Origin: Fremontodendron californicum
Taxonomy: Eukaryota; Streptophyta; Magnoliopsida; Malvales; Malvaceae
DNA: 64,000 nucleotides
Reading direction: 5' to 3'
NCBI GenBank assembly: GCA_030761205.1
Contig: JAULJL010000041.1
Coordinates: 3,544,001 to 3,608,000, forward strand
Positions within the stretch are counted from its first letter, which is position 1. Each line of letters opens with the position of its first letter. Of this stretch, positions 10,815 to 21,146 are shown piece by piece. The translations under genes and the position numbers were made by a program. The notes beneath the pieces were generated by a model that did no database searches, had not been told where the DNA came from, and worked only from the letters and a program-made list of their open reading frames with translations.

Positions 10815-10838
10815 ATGGCGGATAACGGTACTCCGTGA
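10815..10838 (+). other. Conserved 7-codon upstream ORF before ORF-X
   Basis: ATG through TGA encodes MADNGTP, 97 bp before the ORF-X start. It sits in a conserved, GC-richer leader with TTAACC-CC-GGTTAA directly upstream and an ACGG-TACT-CCGT hairpin inside it. The same short ORF is present in all six cassette copies that retain the region. A role in limiting ORF-X translation is only a suggestion; it may instead be spliced out. Confidence 0.45.
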
Positions 10839-10911
10839 TTATTTAAGTCGGTTCCATGAGCTACCCACAAAACTGATATTGTATATAAATTTCTCTTTCA
10901 ATTTCTCTTTC

Positions 10912-10934
10912 ATTTTTTTTTCTTTTTTTTCAGG
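10912..10934 (+). other. Splice-acceptor-like tract before ORF-X (P2)
   Basis: A long pyrimidine run ends in TTTTTTTCAG/G one base before the ORF-X ATG. The same arrangement occurs at 25913 (P1) and before each minus-strand copy. Splicing to this site would place ORF-X as the first ORF of a subgenomic RNA. This is predicted from the sequence only. Confidence 0.45.
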
Positions 10935-11471
10935 ATGGATGATATTCTCACAAGATTGCAGAAACGATTTCCTCCTTTTCCTCAAAATATTTTACTGAAG
11001 CTTTACCAAGTTCGATTTGAAAGATTAAGAATGCTTATGCACAAAGGGATTCCTGGAGACATACGTTGGATAATTGAAGCCAAGGTACGTGAAGATGAAT
11101 ATCTTCCTGTTTTACATTTACCAGGTACAGGTAGAAGCACTTTTGCAAAGAAGCGACGAGCAAAGTGCATGAGTTCAAATTGCCACAAATGTGCACGATG
11201 GACGTGTAACGGTAAATGTCGTTCTATTGGGATTCCGTCCTCTAATCGAGATGATAAAATTGAATTCATTAAGGATGGACTAAGTAAGGAGAATTTGGGT
11301 AATATCCAACTTTCTCTTGAGACGCATCCTAGTGGAGACGTACAAAGAGAAATTCTTGATTTATGGCCGCAATTCCAAAGGGAATGGCAACATCTTGGGA
11401 ATCTGATGTTAAAAGACCCTGTTTGCCAGCTTGCAAGAAAACTGGATGGGAAGCATATCCTCGACTCATAG
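10935..11471 (+). CDS. ORF-X: virus-like cysteine-rich nucleic-acid-binding protein (P2)
   Basis: 178 aa, intact. It differs from the common form at only three residues that I can see: Gln for Arg near 17, Cys for Arg near 78 (in the basic block, just before the Cys cluster) and Ala for Val near 167. All four cluster cysteines (83, 86, 91, 95) remain. The Gag fragment of the same element differs from its homologues far more, so ORF-X is strikingly uniform. A strong donor-like CAAG/GTACGTG lies at about codon 50. LOG follows 358 bp downstream. Confidence 0.6.
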   Translation: MDDILTRLQKRFPPFPQNILLKLYQVRFERLRMLMHKGIPGDIRWIIEAKVREDEYLPVLHLPGTGRSTFAKKRRAKCMSSNCHKCARWTCNGKCRSIGIPSSNRDDKIEFIKDGLSKENLGNIQLSLETHPSGDVQREILDLWPQFQREWQHLGNLMLKDPVCQLARKLDGKHILDS

Positions 11472-11829
11472 AAGGCGTTTAAGCCGTTTCTGGACGTAAA
11501 ACCAGAGGAAGATGTGAGCCACAATCACAACTACAATAAATGACTTCTCAGCTTTTGGTTTGATTTGCAATAACTTCATTTCGGTTTAATTTACGTGTTG
11601 TTCGATTTGTGTAATTATTCTCATTTTTTTTATTGGTCTTTTACGGTTGATTTTTCTTCTCTTTTTGATTTTCTTCCTGAAATCACGCAAAAAATCTTTT
11701 GTTAGGTTAACATTTTCTTCTGACAGGTCAGATACACTTTCGACGACATTATTACTCTTGTCTACTCAGTCCTCTATATATTACACCATGTACTCATTCT
11801 CTTTCAGGCACTCGAAAAAGAAAAAAAAA

Positions 11830-12477
11830 ATGAAAAGTACTTCATCCCAACGCATTAAAAAAATTTGTGTCTTTGAAGGTGCTTATCCAGGGAAAAATAA
11901 CATATTCGCTGATGAAGCCATAAGAGTTGGAGTAATACTTGCCCAACAAAAGATCCAGTTGATTTATGGAGGTGGTAGTTCGGGTTTAATGGGAGCAGTC
12001 GCTACAGCAGCACACGCCGGAGGAAGTCCAGTTCTAGGAATCGTTCCAAAACTATTCAAAGATTTTTGTGGACCCACCTTGGGTAAGGAAATACAAGTCT
12101 GGAGTATCCCTGAACGGATGACAACCATGTACCATTCTGCCGATGCATTCATTGCTTTACCAGGAGGTCTGGGTACATTGGAAGAAATAGCTTGCGTGGC
12201 TTCTTGGTCATCTTTGGTCACAAAAAAGAAACCCATTGGTTTGCTTAATATTAATGGTTATTTTAGTAATTTGCTTTCATATTTAGATAATGCTGTGGAT
12301 AATGGATTCATGTTTTCAGAGGCAAGGAGAACCATAATTTCTGCTACAACCATTGAAGATTTACTCAAAAAGCTCCAAGCTTATGAGTATTTATCTGCTA
12401 CGGTTGTTTCGCAAACGCTCGGAAAAAGAAAAAGAGATATGGACGAGCAAGGAGTGGATTGCACTTTGTCTTTGTGA
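11830..12477 (+). CDS. LOG-type cytokinin riboside 5'-monophosphate phosphoribohydrolase (P2)
   Basis: 215 aa. LOG enzymes cut cytokinin nucleotides to active free base plus ribose 5-phosphate in the cytosol or nucleus. The family signatures are present: a Rossmann-type start (KKICVFEGAYPG), GGGSSGLMG at 47-55, the Arg of IPERM at 96, and PGGLGTLEE at 111-119. It carries small deviations from the common form (Glu for Gly near 16, Ser for Thr near 51). I start at MKSTSS because the upstream frame is not conserved: the A-run before the ATG varies in length between copies. The C-terminal tail LGKRKRDMDEQ is basic and not typical of LOG proteins I know. Confidence 0.85.
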   Translation: MKSTSSQRIKKICVFEGAYPGKNNIFADEAIRVGVILAQQKIQLIYGGGSSGLMGAVATAAHAGGSPVLGIVPKLFKDFCGPTLGKEIQVWSIPERMTTMYHSADAFIALPGGLGTLEEIACVASWSSLVTKKKPIGLLNINGYFSNLLSYLDNAVDNGFMFSEARRTIISATTIEDLLKKLQAYEYLSATVVSQTLGKRKRDMDEQGVDCTLSL

Positions 12478-14260
12478 CATTATCTAACATTTTATTTGTT
12501 GTGTCTCAGTTATAATAAGTGGTTAGGAACCTCTGCAGGGAATATCTCCTAAATTCTACCTTTAAAATTTGACATTGGGGACAATGTCATATTTTAGTAG
12601 GGGGTAAGGGACATATTTTGCTAATTTAAAAAAAAGAAAAAAAAAGAAAAAAAAAATTTTGTTGTGTTTTAAGCCATTTAGAAGTATTCATTCTGAACAA
12701 AGTCCGAGTAAGGGAGACTTGAGACATACCTTGTCAGTTTGATTTCTTCTTTTCAAAAAAAAAAAAAGAGTTTGTTGTGTTTTAAACAATTTAGAAGTAT
12801 TCATTCTGAACAAGGTCTGAGTAAGGGAGACTTGAGACATACCTTGTCAGTTTGATTTTAATCTTTTTATGTTTACTTGTTAATTTTTGTTTAGTATTTT
12901 AGGATTATTTAGGTTGCATGAGTTTGTTTTGTTTTGAGTCTTAGTTGTTCCTATTCTTATGTTATTAGTTCTTTTCTCTTACACATGATTCTTTCATTTG
13001 GGTTAATAGACTTACATTGAGGACAATGTAAGAATTAAGTGTGGGGGAATGATTTAGGATTTCATTTATTTTTGTCTACTATTTTTTTTTTATGAGTCTT
13101 TATTATTATTTTTAGTGTGTTTTAGTTCCTTTTCAATACTATGATGAGATATGAACTGCATAAGTCTAAAACAGATTTATTAGTGAGAAGATTTTCATGA
13201 GAATTGAACTTGATATCAATCTTTTTATGAGCCAATGTTAATATGATATGTTGATTGAGAAAGAAGCATGTTTAGACTTAATCTGACTTGTATAATCATC
13301 CTTGTGAGTTTTTGAGCCTATAATGATTGACGCATTATACAAATCAATCTAATTTCTTTCTTGAGTGCTCTTATGATTACATGATTCTCTAGAACTTGCT
13401 TTAGACCTTGTTGAGACTATATTGATGCATGTGACAACATGAATATGATAGAGGCATTAGGATTTTTAGCCAGGGCCAAACAGCCATCCCTTATTGATGT
13501 TCCAAGAGAACACACCCCTAGTGAGCCAATTTGAGCCTACATTGAATAAGCTATTTATTTGGTAACCACAACTTACACCTAGCCTAAATATAACCCTTGT
13601 TCTAAAGATGGATTATATATTTTGAGACATATTGCAAAAAAAAAAAACAAGGGATATTTTTAGTTAAAAATTTGGGTTGGAAACAAAAGATAAGTGTGGG
13701 GGAAGAAAAAAAAAGAAAAAGTCAAGAGAAAAAGAAAGGAATCATTGTCAAATACATTCCCATATAAAAAAAAAAAAAAAAAATTCTCTTGAACTTCTAG
13801 TTAAAGTAAAGAAAAAGATGTTACAAAGTTGGTTAAAATGATGCAAAGGCTCAACATGAATATTTAGCCTATGTTATTATGTGCTTTATAAGAGTTTTGA
13901 GAAGTTTTATTTGTATGATCTTATTATGTCTCTAAACTCTATGAACTCTTTGGAACCTTTGTGATATCTTTATCCTTTTGTTCTTTAACCACATTATAAC
14001 CCTTTGGCCCCATTACAACCTTGAATAAAGACCTCTTGATTTATGAAGTTGTATGATCTAAATAGTGGAGAATAGGTGGACAAGCAAGCATATGGTAGAA
14101 GTGTTTTCATGAGATTGATTGAGTGTAAACACTTTACCACTACTTTAAAGAGTGAAAATCAAGAGAGTATCCCATGTGAGAAGTTGAGATTAAGTTTGAA
14201 TATGCACTATTTTGATTGAAATATGTTATGTTAATATTGGCTTAACTCAAACTATTTACA
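12478..14260 (+). other. 3' noncoding region of P2, truncated
   Basis: No ORF. It begins with a hairpin TGACATTG-GGGA-CAATGTCA followed by an AGTAGGGGG run. Next comes a tandemly repeated unit of about 100 bp (near 12660-12860, units separated by A-runs), then a second hairpin/G-run module near 13012-13046, then a conserved 1-kb stretch with another AAGTGTGGGGG tract near 13691. It breaks at 14260 into RNase H coding sequence of P1. Confidence 0.7.
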
Positions 14261-15966
14261 TTGAAGGGACTCTTGACATCAGCTCCTATCATCCAACCAC
14301 CAGATTGGAATGTACCTTTTGAAATCATGTGTGATGCTAGTGACTATGCCATTGGAGCTGTTTTGGGCCAACGGGTTAGCAAAGCCTCACATGCCATTTA
14401 TTATGCCTCCCGAACTCTTAATGATGCTCAATTGAACTATTCCACTATTGAAAAAGAACTTTTGGCTGTTGTATTTGCTTTAGAAAAATTTCGATCTTAT
14501 TTAATTGGTACTAAAGTAATTGTATTTTCTGACCATGCAGCCCTTAGGTACTTACTCACTAAGAGGGAGGCCAAACCAAGGTTGATCAGATGGATACTTC
14601 TCTTACAAGAGTTTGATTTGGAGATAAAAGATAAGAGAGGTAGTGACAACTTGGTTGCGGACCATCTTAGCCGTTTAGTTCATGAAGAGGATGCACTACC
14701 CTTGAATGAGAACTTTCCGGATGAGCAACTTCTTTTTATAAGTACAACAACTCCTTGGTATGCTGATATTGTTAATTACGTAGTTACCAAGAAGTTGCCA
14801 CAAGAGTTGACACAAGCTCAAAGAAATAAGATCAAGAGTGATGCCAAATACTACATATGGGATGATCCTTACCTTTGGAAGCATTGCTCCGATCAGATTA
14901 TAAGAAGGTGTGTACTCGAAACTGAATTTCAATCTATTCTCACCTTTTGTCGCTCTTATGCATGTGGAGGACACTTTGGATCCAAAAGAACAGCCATGAA
15001 AGTTCTTGATTCTGGATTTTATTGGCCTACCATATTCAAAGATGCATACCTCTTTTGCAAGTCATGTGATCGTTGCCAAAGAACAGGTAACTTAGGTGCT
15101 AGAAATCAAATGCCTCAAACTCCAATACTTATTGTTGAAATTTTTGATGTATGGGGCATGGATTTCATGGGACCTTTTCCTTCTTCTTTTGGTAATCTTT
15201 ATATTTTACTTGCCGTTGATTATGTTTCAAAGTGGGTGGAAGCAAAATCCACTAGGACTAATGACTCTAAAGTTGTTTCAGATTTTGTCAAGACTAACAT
15301 CTTTGCTAGGTTTGGAACGCCAAAGGCCATAATCAGCGATAGAGGTACTCACTTTTGCAATAGGACTATGGAAGCACTTTTGAGGAAGTATAACATCACA
15401 CACAAGGTCTCCACCTCATATCATCCTCAAACTAGTGGGCAAGCTGAAGTGTCAAACCGAGAAGTTAAGTCCATCCTTGAAAAGACAGTTAATCCAAATA
15501 GGAAGGATTGGAGTTCACGACTTGATGATGCACTTTGGGCTTATAGGACAGCATATAAGACACCCATTGGTATGTCTCCTTATCGACTTGTTTATGGTAA
15601 GCCTTGTCATCTTCCGGTTGAATTGGAACATAAATCATATTGGGCTATCAAACAATGCAACATGGAGATGGATGAGACAGGAAAGAAAAGAAAACTTGAC
15701 CTACAAGAATTAGAGGAGATAAGGAATGATGCCTATCAGAATTCTAGGATTTACAAGGAAAAGACTAAGGCATTCCATGACAAGATGATATCAAGAAAGG
15801 AATTTGTTGTTGGACAAAAAGTTCTTCTCTTCCATTCACGCCTTAAGTTATTTCCAGGTAAGTTACGTTCTCGTTGGGTTCGACCCTTTGTTATTACTAA
15901 TGTATTTACTCATGGTGCAGTTGAAATCCAAAGCCCAAAAACAGATAAGGCATTCAAAGTGAATGG
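14261..15966 (+). pseudogene. RNase H and integrase of P1, 5'-deleted and interrupted
   Basis: Counting from 14261: RNase H has CDAS (Asp 25), IEKE (Glu 66) and FSDH (Asp 91). Integrase has a zinc-binding region with GGHFG (238) and CDRC (269-272), then the D,D35E catalytic residues Asp 301 (WGMDF), Asp 360 (ISDRG) and Glu 396. The first zinc-binding His is Arg here (CRSY), while P0 keeps CHSY. The C-terminal region continues to NG at 15966, where element C begins, and resumes at 25377. Reverse transcriptase is wholly missing upstream. A perfect donor-like CAG/GTAAGT lies near 15857. Confidence 0.85.
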
Positions 15967-18058
15967 TGATGCACCCAAAAGAGTGTATCTTATTTAACCT
16001 TGCACTAAAAAGATCAATTGTAAGTATAGTAGTTAGCAAGGGTCGAGTCCTCAGGGATTGGGTTTTAATTTATGAGTTATTAGTTTATAACTTACATTCA
16101 AAGAAAACAATAAAAGAAAAGGGGTTTTTGAAGCCAGATTTAAACTAAAGTAAAGAATAAGAATAAGATGCAAGGCGGTATAACCAGCCAATAAAAATAT
16201 ATATACTAAATTAGGCGGTATAACCAGCCAATAAAAATATATATACTAAATTAGGCGGTATAACCAGCCAATAAAAATAAAACAAAGTTAATATACAAAT
16301 TAGGCGGTATAACCAGCCAATAAAAATAAATATACTTTTAAAAATAAACAAACTAGAAAAGTAAGAAAACAAGTAAGTAAGACGAATCAAATATGAAAAA
16401 TATGGTTAAGGTTTCATTCTCCACCACTAGACATCATTAAGAATCAATTTCATATCTATCAACATTAACCAACTATCAAAGTTAACAACCGTAGATAACA
16501 ACAAGCTCTGTTATCCCAATCTTTCCTTAGTTTGTTGTTAAATAGAACAAGCTCTCTATTTAATCTCTAACCATCAAACAACCTAGAATAAGCTCTCTAA
16601 GTTCAATTTAATGGCAGCTTTATGATGAGAAAGATAGGTTGATCTAAGCAACAAACACATAAGCTCGGATTGTTCAACTTAGGTTATGTTCCACTTTGCA
16701 ATTATTGAAAACTTGACCATAATCATTAATCACAAATTGCCACTTATGAATAGGAAATCAAGACAATTACACGGATCAAGACTCCTAAACTAGCAATAGA
16801 TAATTATCAAGATCTATCTAGTTGTACACCTAAACAAATCAAGTCAACATCATGAACAATTCTTGTAGAAGAACATAAGCAACTTTGATAGAAAATTAAT
16901 GATAGATAGAATCTGAAAATCAATTATAAAACATGTCTAGGGCTTTGAAATCACCCTTAACCAAATAGAAGTTTAGCCTAGCATAGGCATTGTAAACATA
17001 AACATAAAATTAAAGAAAATCTAAGAAGAAAATAAAAGAAAGAAAGAAGAAGAGGAAGAATATTAATTATCCAACCTCTTGCTCTCTCTAAAGAAAAAGA
17101 AAACTAGAGAAAAGAAAGAAAACTAGAGAAAAGAAAGAAGAAGAAAACTTAGAGAATTTTATTAAAATGGCTAATATCCTACCTATGTACAATATGATCC
17201 TCTACAATCATCCAAGGCCCTCTATTTATACACATTTTGGAAGGCTAAATGACAAGAGACAAGCTTTACAAATTTCAAAGGTAGGTATAATAGGTGGGTG
17301 AATTTTTCTAACAATTTTCGTCATATTGTATGACAATTTTGATCATCCAACTTGATGGTCGATTTCGTCAATGTTGGAGGCCTGATCTGATCACATGGTC
17401 TTCTAGAAAAAGGTTCCCCTATCAGTTACGGATCCATAGCCGTTGGAATCAGCTCATTTGCTGATGTGGATAAGCAGATATGGGCAAAATACGAAAACAT
17501 GTCAGCACAGACGTCATTGCACATCAGCCAACTTGATGGTCGATTTCGTCAATATTAGAGGCCTGATCTGATCATATGGTCTTCTAGACAAAGGTTCCCG
17601 TATCCGTTACGGATCCATAGCCATTGGAATCAGCTCATTTGCTGATGTGGATAAGCAGATATGGGCAAAATACGAAAACAGGTCAGCACAGACGTCATTG
17701 CACATCAGCCAACTTGATGGTCGATTTCGCTAGGGAAAACGACTCCGTTTCAAGAAGTATAAAACATGAAAAAGATAGATATGCCTCTTAGCTTTGCACG
17801 GCTACAAATTTCAGCCTTATTGCTTCAGTGAAACTCCAGATATAGCTGATATGGCAAAATGTGTCGGAACTGGAACTGAACTGGATTTGCCCTTAATTCT
17901 AGTAATCTGAAATCACTCAAAGAAACTTGTGAAAAACACCAAATTACATAAAAATATAAAAGATCATAAACACAATTAGACTAAACAATAATAACTCGTA
18001 TTTGACACAAAACAATAATAAAACATAACTAAAAACTATATAATTATACGAGTTATCA
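15967..18058 (-). repeat. 3' LTR of element C
   Basis: 2092 bp. Longer than the LTRs of A, F, G and H because the 181-bp U3 unit is present twice: the motif AACTTGATGGTCGATTT occurs near 17348, 17529 and 17710. It carries the four-copy U5 minisatellite at about 16174-16330. Confidence 0.95.
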
Positions 18059-20132
18059 CACCCCCACACTTAGATTGTTGCTAGTCCCTAGCAACGACTC
18101 AATAAAAATAAAATAAGAAAATCTAATCTAATCCACTTTCGTAGGAAATCACGGTGGCACTTAGCATGTGACACAAGCCTTTAAACCCCTAGGTGTCCCT
18201 AGTGGACGAGTTTAGTCTCGTGAGGGTTTACTAGAACGATACCCACAAACATTGAAAAATTAAAATATAAATAAACTTCATATAAATAAACTACATATAC
18301 TAAAAATATTTACTCCTAATCCTTTCAATACAAATTAGAGACAATATTTGAACAAGTCTTATAAACTAATCAATAGCTTAAAAAATTTCACAAAAAATCA
18401 TGCTTGAATGTAAATTGTTTGAGTTAAGCCAATATTAGCATAACATATCTCAATCAAAATAGTGCATGTTCAAATTTAATCTCAACTTCTCACATGGGAT
18501 ACTCTCTTGATTTTCACTCTTTAAAGTAGTGGTAAAGTGTTTACACTCAATCAATCTCATGAAAACACTTCTACCATATGCTTGCTTGTCCACCTATTCT
18601 CCACTAAAAGATCATGCAACTTCATAAATCAAGAGGTCTTTAATCAAGGTTGTAATGGGGCCAAGGGGTTTGTAATGTGGTTGAAGAACAAAAGGATAAA
18701 GATATCACAAAGGTTCCAAAAAGTTCATAAAGTTTAGAGACATAAAAAGATTATACAAAGAAACTTCTCAAAACTCTTTACAAGTACATAGTCACCTAGG
18801 CCGGATATTCATGTTGGGCCTTTTCTTCATTCTAAACAACTTTGTAACATCTTTTTCTTTTTCCACAAATTCAAGAGATGATTCATTTTTTTTTTATATA
18901 GGAATGTATTTGCCAGTATTCCATTTCTTTTTCTCTTGACTTTTCTTTTCTTTCCCCCCCACACTTATTTCTTGTTTCTAACCAAAAAATATCCCTTGTC
19001 TTTGCAACTTGTCTCAAATCATGCTAATTCATCTTTGGAACAAAGGTAAAGATATAAGTATATTTAGGTTAGGGACAAGTTATGGTTACCAAAGAGATAG
19101 CTTATTCAATGTAGGCTCAAATTGGTTCACTAAGGGTGTGTTCTCTTGGAACATCAATAAGGGATGGTTGTTTGGCCCTGGCTAAAAATCCTAATGCCTC
19201 TATCATATTCATGTTGTCACATGCATCAATATAGTCTCAAACGGTTTAAAGCAAGTTCTAGAGAATCATGTAATCATAAGAGCACTCAAGAAAGAAATTA
19301 GATTGATTTGTATAATGCATCAATCATTTTAGGCTCAAAAACTCACAAGAATGATTATACAAGTCAGATTAAGTCTAAACATGCTTCTTTCTCAATCAAC
19401 ATATCATATTAACATTGGCTCATAAAAAGGTTGACATCAAGCTCAATTCTCATGAAAATCTTCTCACTAATAAATATGTTTTAGACTTATGCAATTCATA
19501 TCTCATCATTGTATTAAAAAGGAACTAAAACACACTAAAAAATAATAATAATAATAAAGACTCATAAAAAAAAATAGTAGACAAAAATAAAAGAAATCCT
19601 AAATCATTCCCCCCACACTTAACTCTTACATTGTCCTCAATGTAAGTCTATTAACCCAAATGAAAGAATCATGTGTAAGAGAAAAGAACTAATAACATAA
19701 GAATAGGAATAACTAGACTCAAAACAAAACAAACTCATGCAACCTAAATAATCCTAAAATACTAAACAAAAATTAACAAGTAAACATAAAAAGATTAAAA
19801 TCAAACTGACAAGGTATGTCTCCAGTCTCCCTTACTCAGACCTTGTCCAGAATGAATACTTCTAAATTGCTTAAAACACAACAAACTTTTTTTTTTTTTT
19901 TGAAAAGTAGAAATCAAACTGACAAGGTATGTCTCAAGTCTCCCTTACTCAGACCTTGTTCAGAATGAATACTTCTAAATGGCTTAAAACACATCAAAAT
20001 TTTTTTTTTTTTTTAAATTAGCAAAATATGTCCCTTACCCCCTACTAAAGGTAGAATTTAGGAGATATTACCTGCAGAGGTTGCTAACCACTTATTATAA
20101 CTGAGACACAACAAACAAAATGTTAGATACTG
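18059..20132 (-). other. 3' noncoding region and polypurine tract of element C
   Basis: On the minus strand the polypurine tract AAGTGTGGGGGTG (18059-18071) abuts the LTR. A three-way-junction fold lies at 18182-18230. G-run tracts, hairpin modules (near 19620-19645) and two copies of a 100-bp hairpin unit (about 19806-20000) follow towards LOG. No ORF is supported on this strand. Confidence 0.75.
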
Positions 20133-20780
20133 TCACAAAGACAAAGTACAATCCACTCCTTGCTCGTCCATATCTCTTTTTCTTTTTCCGAGCGTTTGCG
20201 AAACAACCGTAGCAGATAAACACTCATAAGCTTGGAGCTTTTTGAGTAAATCTTCAATGGTTGTAGCAGAAATTATGGTTCTCCTTGCCTCTGAAAACAT
20301 GAATCCATTATCCACAGCATTATCTAAATATGAAAGCAAATTACTAAAATAACCATTAATATTAAGCAAACCAATGGGTTTCTTATTTGTGACCAAAGAT
20401 GACCAAGAAGCCACGCAAGCTATTTCTTCCAATGTACCCAGACCTCCTGGTAAAGCAATGAATGCATCGGTAGAATGGTACATGATTGTCATCCGTTCAG
20501 GGATACTCCAGACTTGTATTTCCTTACCCACGGTAGGTCCACAAAAACTTGTGAATAGTTTTGGCACGACTCCTAGAACTGGACTTCCTCCGGCGTGTGC
20601 TGCTGTAGCGACTGCTCCCATTAAACCCGTACTACCGCCTCCATAAATCAACTGGATCTTTTGTTGGGCAAGTATTACTCCAACTCTTATGGCTTCATCA
20701 GCGAATATGTTATTTTTCCCTGGATAAGCACCTCCAAAGACACAAATTTTTTTAATGCGTTGGGACGAAGTACTTTCCAT
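20133..20780 (-). CDS. LOG-type cytokinin riboside 5'-monophosphate phosphoribohydrolase (element C)
   Basis: 215 aa with an intact GGGSTGLMG loop (47-55), catalytic-type Arg 96 and PGGLGTLEE (111-119, Glu as second catalytic residue). It keeps the consensus form. The frame is open for another 81 codons upstream (to 21023) with a hydrophobic segment, but that part has different frames in other copies, so MESTSS is the start. A TCTTTCAG acceptor-like tract lies just upstream of the A-run before the ATG. If expressed, it could raise active cytokinin locally; no expression can be read here. Confidence 0.88.
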   Translation of the reverse strand: MESTSSQRIKKICVFGGAYPGKNNIFADEAIRVGVILAQQKIQLIYGGGSTGLMGAVATAAHAGGSPVLGVVPKLFTSFCGPTVGKEIQVWSIPERMTIMYHSTDAFIALPGGLGTLEEIACVASWSSLVTNKKPIGLLNINGYFSNLLSYLDNAVDNGFMFSEARRTIISATTIEDLLKKLQAYECLSATVVSQTLGKRKRDMDEQGVDCTLSL

Positions 20781-21146
20781 TTTTTTTCTTTTTCGAGTGC
20801 CTGAAAGAGAATGAGTACATGGTGTAATATATAGAGGACTGAGTAGTGAATCAGACAAGAGTAATAATGTCACCGAAAGTGTATCTGACCTGTCAGAAGA
20901 AAATGTTAACCTAACAAAAGATTTTTGCGTGATTTCAGGAAGAAAATCAAAAAGAGAAGAAAAAATCAACCGTAAAAGACAAATAAAAAAAAAACGAGAA
21001 TAATTACACATATTGAACAACACGTAAATTAAACCAAAATAAACTTATTGCAAATCAAACCAAAAGCTGAGAAGTCATTTATTGTAGTTGTGATTGTGGC
21101 TCACATCTTCCTCTGGTTTTACGTCCAGAAACGGCTTAAACGCCTT

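Larger units (their letters stand above)
7645..14260 (+). mobile_element. Element P2, pol-less Athila-type retrotransposon lacking its 3' end
   Basis: Order: 5' LTR, primer-binding site, 312-aa Gag fragment, ORF-X, LOG, 3' noncoding region. It ends abruptly at about 14260, about 0.4 kb before the polypurine tract, judged from the undeleted 3' region of P1. Its 3' LTR is absent. It resembles P1 in having LTRs without the U5 minisatellite and is the most diverged of the Gag-fragment elements. Confidence 0.8.

Noticed and set aside
11003..11524. 173-aa open frame antisense to ORF-X, present opposite every copy
   Set aside because: It follows from the near-identical DNA of ORF-X. It has no recognisable domain and is Ser/Cys-rich as expected of a shadow frame; the sense frame has the start context and motifs.
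18537..18737. 66-69 aa ORF antisense to the 3' noncoding region (also 35546, 43636, 53460)
   Set aside because: Repeated only because the noncoding region is repeated; its start and length vary and it runs against the element's strand.
20781..21023. Hydrophobic N-terminal extension of LOG (81 codons in C, 80 in A)
   Set aside because: The A-run before the LOG ATG differs in length among copies, so the upstream frame is not conserved (P1, P2, F and G read other frames).
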